Shown here one piece after another: positions 6,550 through 7,808 of a stretch of 7,808 bases of DNA. This DNA comes from Butyricicoccus sp. GTDB taxonomy: Bacteria; Bacillota; Clostridia; Oscillospirales; Butyricicoccaceae. The notes beneath the pieces were generated by a model that worked only from the letters and a program-made list of their open reading frames with translations, had not been told where the DNA came from and made no database searches. The translations under genes were made by a program, and so were the position numbers. Positions within the stretch are counted from its first letter, which is position 1; each line of letters starts with the position of its first letter. The stretch is taken from positions 1 through 7,808 of the forward strand of contig JAHHRO010000067.1 in assembly GCA_020025755.1 (NCBI GenBank). The letters are read 5' to 3'.

Positions 6550-7770
6550 ATGGCAAGTGCAGAACAGTTGGCTCAGCAGATGCAGGTCGTAAAGGATCTG
6601 CTGGCAAAGGGGAAGAAGAACAGCAAGCTGACACTCAAGGAGATCGCAGATGCACTGTCTCCGCTAGAACTGGATACCGATCAGATCGATAAAGTCTACG
6701 AGATGCTGGAAAATGAGGGCATTGAGATCGAGGGCGCAGGTGTGCTGGATGTTTCCATCGGGGAAGATGAGGAGTTTGAAGCAACCAGTGTCGAGGAAGT
6801 GCCGGAAGAAGAACTCGTGGACACCTCTGCTCTGGCAGAAGGCTTCGCGATCGATGATCCGGTACGCATGTACCTCAAAGAGATCGGTAAAGTAGATCTG
6901 CTTTCGCCAGAAGAAGAAGTGGATCTGGCACAGAAGATGCTGGAGGGGAATCAGGCGGCCGAGAAGCTGGATGCAATGACGCAGCCGGGGGCAGTGTCTG
7001 TCAGTGCAGATGAGATCGCTGCACTGGGTAAGGCGGTCAAGGCTGGTGAGCGCGCGAAGAAGCGTCTGGCAGAGGCAAACCTTCGTTTGGTCGTCTCGAT
7101 TGCAAAGCGTTATGTGGGGCGTGGTATGTTGTTCCTCGATCTCATTCAAGAGGGCAATCTGGGTCTTATCAAGGCGGTGGAAAAATTTGACTGTACCAAG
7201 GGCTTTAAGTTCTCGACCTATGCAACTTGGTGGATCCGTCAGGCGATCACGCGCGCGATCGCGGATCAGGCGCGTACCATTCGTATTCCGGTACACATGG
7301 TAGAGACCATCAATAAGGTCATTCGTGTATCCCGTCAGCTGCTTCAGGAGCTGGGACATGACCCGTCTCCCGAGGAGATTGCGGCAGAAATGAATATGCC
7401 GGTCGATCGCGTGCGTGATATCCTCAAGATCGCGCAGGAGCCAGTCTCTCTGGAGACCCCGATCGGTGAGGAGGAGGATTCCCATTTGGGAGACTTTATT
7501 CCGGATGACGATGCACCGGAACCGGCAGAGGCGGCATCCTTTATGCTGCTGAAGGAACAGCTGGTAGAGGTTCTCAAGACGCTGACTCCGCGTGAGGAGA
7601 AGGTTTTGCGCCTGCGCTTTGGCATCGAGGATGGTCATACACGCACACTGGAGGAGGTTGGAAAGGAGTTCAACGTCACCCGTGAGCGTATCCGTCAGAT
7701 CGAGGCAAAGGCACTGCGCAAACTGCGGCATCCGAGCCGATCCAAGAAACTCAAGGATTTCCTGAACTGA
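6550..7770 (+). CDS. rpoD: RNA polymerase primary sigma factor (SigA/RpoD)
   Basis: This is the housekeeping sigma factor, which directs RNA polymerase to -35/-10 promoters. The 406-residue product has an N-terminal region 1.1 (about 1-75), an acidic linker (71-90), region 1.2 with DDPVRMYLKEIG (102-113), region 2 from about 174 with ANLRLVVSIAKRYVGRG (176-192), the region 2.3-2.4 core FSTYATWWIRQAITRAIADQ (221-240), region 3 (about 244-320), and region 4 with LTPREEKVLRLRFG (345-358) and the recognition helix VTRERIRQIEAKALRKLR (376-393), ending in HPSRSKKLKDFLN. Compared with Bacillus SigA as I recall it, an extra stretch of about 33 residues (roughly 134-166) lies between regions 1.2 and 2.1. 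The ATG follows GGGAGG with a 10-base gap and is 3 bases past the dnaG stop. Promoter-recognising residues look standard, matching the promoters seen in this window. Confidence 0.98.
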   Translation: MASAEQLAQQMQVVKDLLAKGKKNSKLTLKEIADALSPLELDTDQIDKVYEMLENEGIEIEGAGVLDVSIGEDEEFEATSVEEVPEEELVDTSALAEGFAIDDPVRMYLKEIGKVDLLSPEEEVDLAQKMLEGNQAAEKLDAMTQPGAVSVSADEIAALGKAVKAGERAKKRLAEANLRLVVSIAKRYVGRGMLFLDLIQEGNLGLIKAVEKFDCTKGFKFSTYATWWIRQAITRAIADQARTIRIPVHMVETINKVIRVSRQLLQELGHDPSPEEIAAEMNMPVDRVRDILKIAQEPVSLETPIGEEEDSHLGDFIPDDDAPEPAEAASFMLLKEQLVEVLKTLTPREEKVLRLRFGIEDGHTRTLEEVGKEFNVTRERIRQIEAKALRKLRHPSRSKKLKDFLN

Positions 7771-7777
7771 TCTGGAA

Positions 7778-7805
7778 AAACGTGGTACAAATATGTACCA
7801 CGTTT
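7778..7805. terminator. Hairpin terminator after rpoD, probably two-way
   Basis: A perfect 12-bp stem, AAACGTGGTACA (7778-7789) with TGTACCACGTTT (7794-7805), has a 4-base loop and begins 7 bases after the rpoD stop. On the plus strand it is followed by only three T. On the minus strand the stem runs into five T, so it would work better for a convergent gene beyond the right edge. Confidence 0.75.
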
Positions 7806-7808
7806 GAG

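Noticed and set aside
6664..7731. Long minus-strand open frame (355 codons) opposite rpoD
   Set aside because: It is an antisense shadow of rpoD with Cys/Leu-rich composition and no domain.

Overview
This window looks like an ordinary housekeeping stretch of a bacterial chromosome, most likely from an anaerobic Firmicute of class Clostridia. The reasons are strong AGGAGG-type ribosome binding sites, sigma-A-type promoters, the gene order dgt-dnaG-rpoD, and a primary sigma factor very like Bacillus/Clostridia SigA. Base composition is intermediate and codon use mixed, which would fit the Oscillospiraceae/Butyricicoccaceae side of the Clostridia. That family-level placement is inference only. 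I see no insertion sequence, phage gene, CRISPR array, tRNA or rRNA.

Layout. At the left edge, on the minus strand, is the 5' part of bioY, the biotin-uptake S component, with its own promoter. A 303-base divergent intergenic region separates it from luxS (plus strand), which makes the AI-2 precursor and recycles S-ribosylhomocysteine. Next comes rpmE, coding for zinc-type ribosomal protein bL31, with its own promoter and a clear intrinsic terminator. Then hflX (ribosome-associated GTPase) and yigZ (IMPACT-family protein) form a tight pair 3 bases apart. After an AT-rich 153-base gap comes the macromolecular-synthesis-type cluster dgt (HD-domain dNTP triphosphohydrolase), dnaG (primase) and rpoD (primary sigma factor). 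It ends in a strong hairpin at the right edge.

How the genes fit together. From rpmE onward the genes serve the core machinery: ribosome composition (rpmE), ribosome rescue or splitting (hflX), nucleotide pool control (dgt), replication priming (dnaG) and transcription initiation (rpoD). The bioY, luxS and rpmE promoters all have 17-base spacers and fit the type of sigma factor encoded at the right end.

I found no undescribed multi-gene system. The points worth a second look are small: an inverted repeat over the bioY -10 box that could be a BirA operator; a 27-codon open frame whose stop overlaps the hflX start, next to a hairpin abutting the hflX ribosome binding site; an insertion of about 33 residues in the sigma factor between regions 1.2 and 2.1; and an AT-rich palindrome ahead of dgt.
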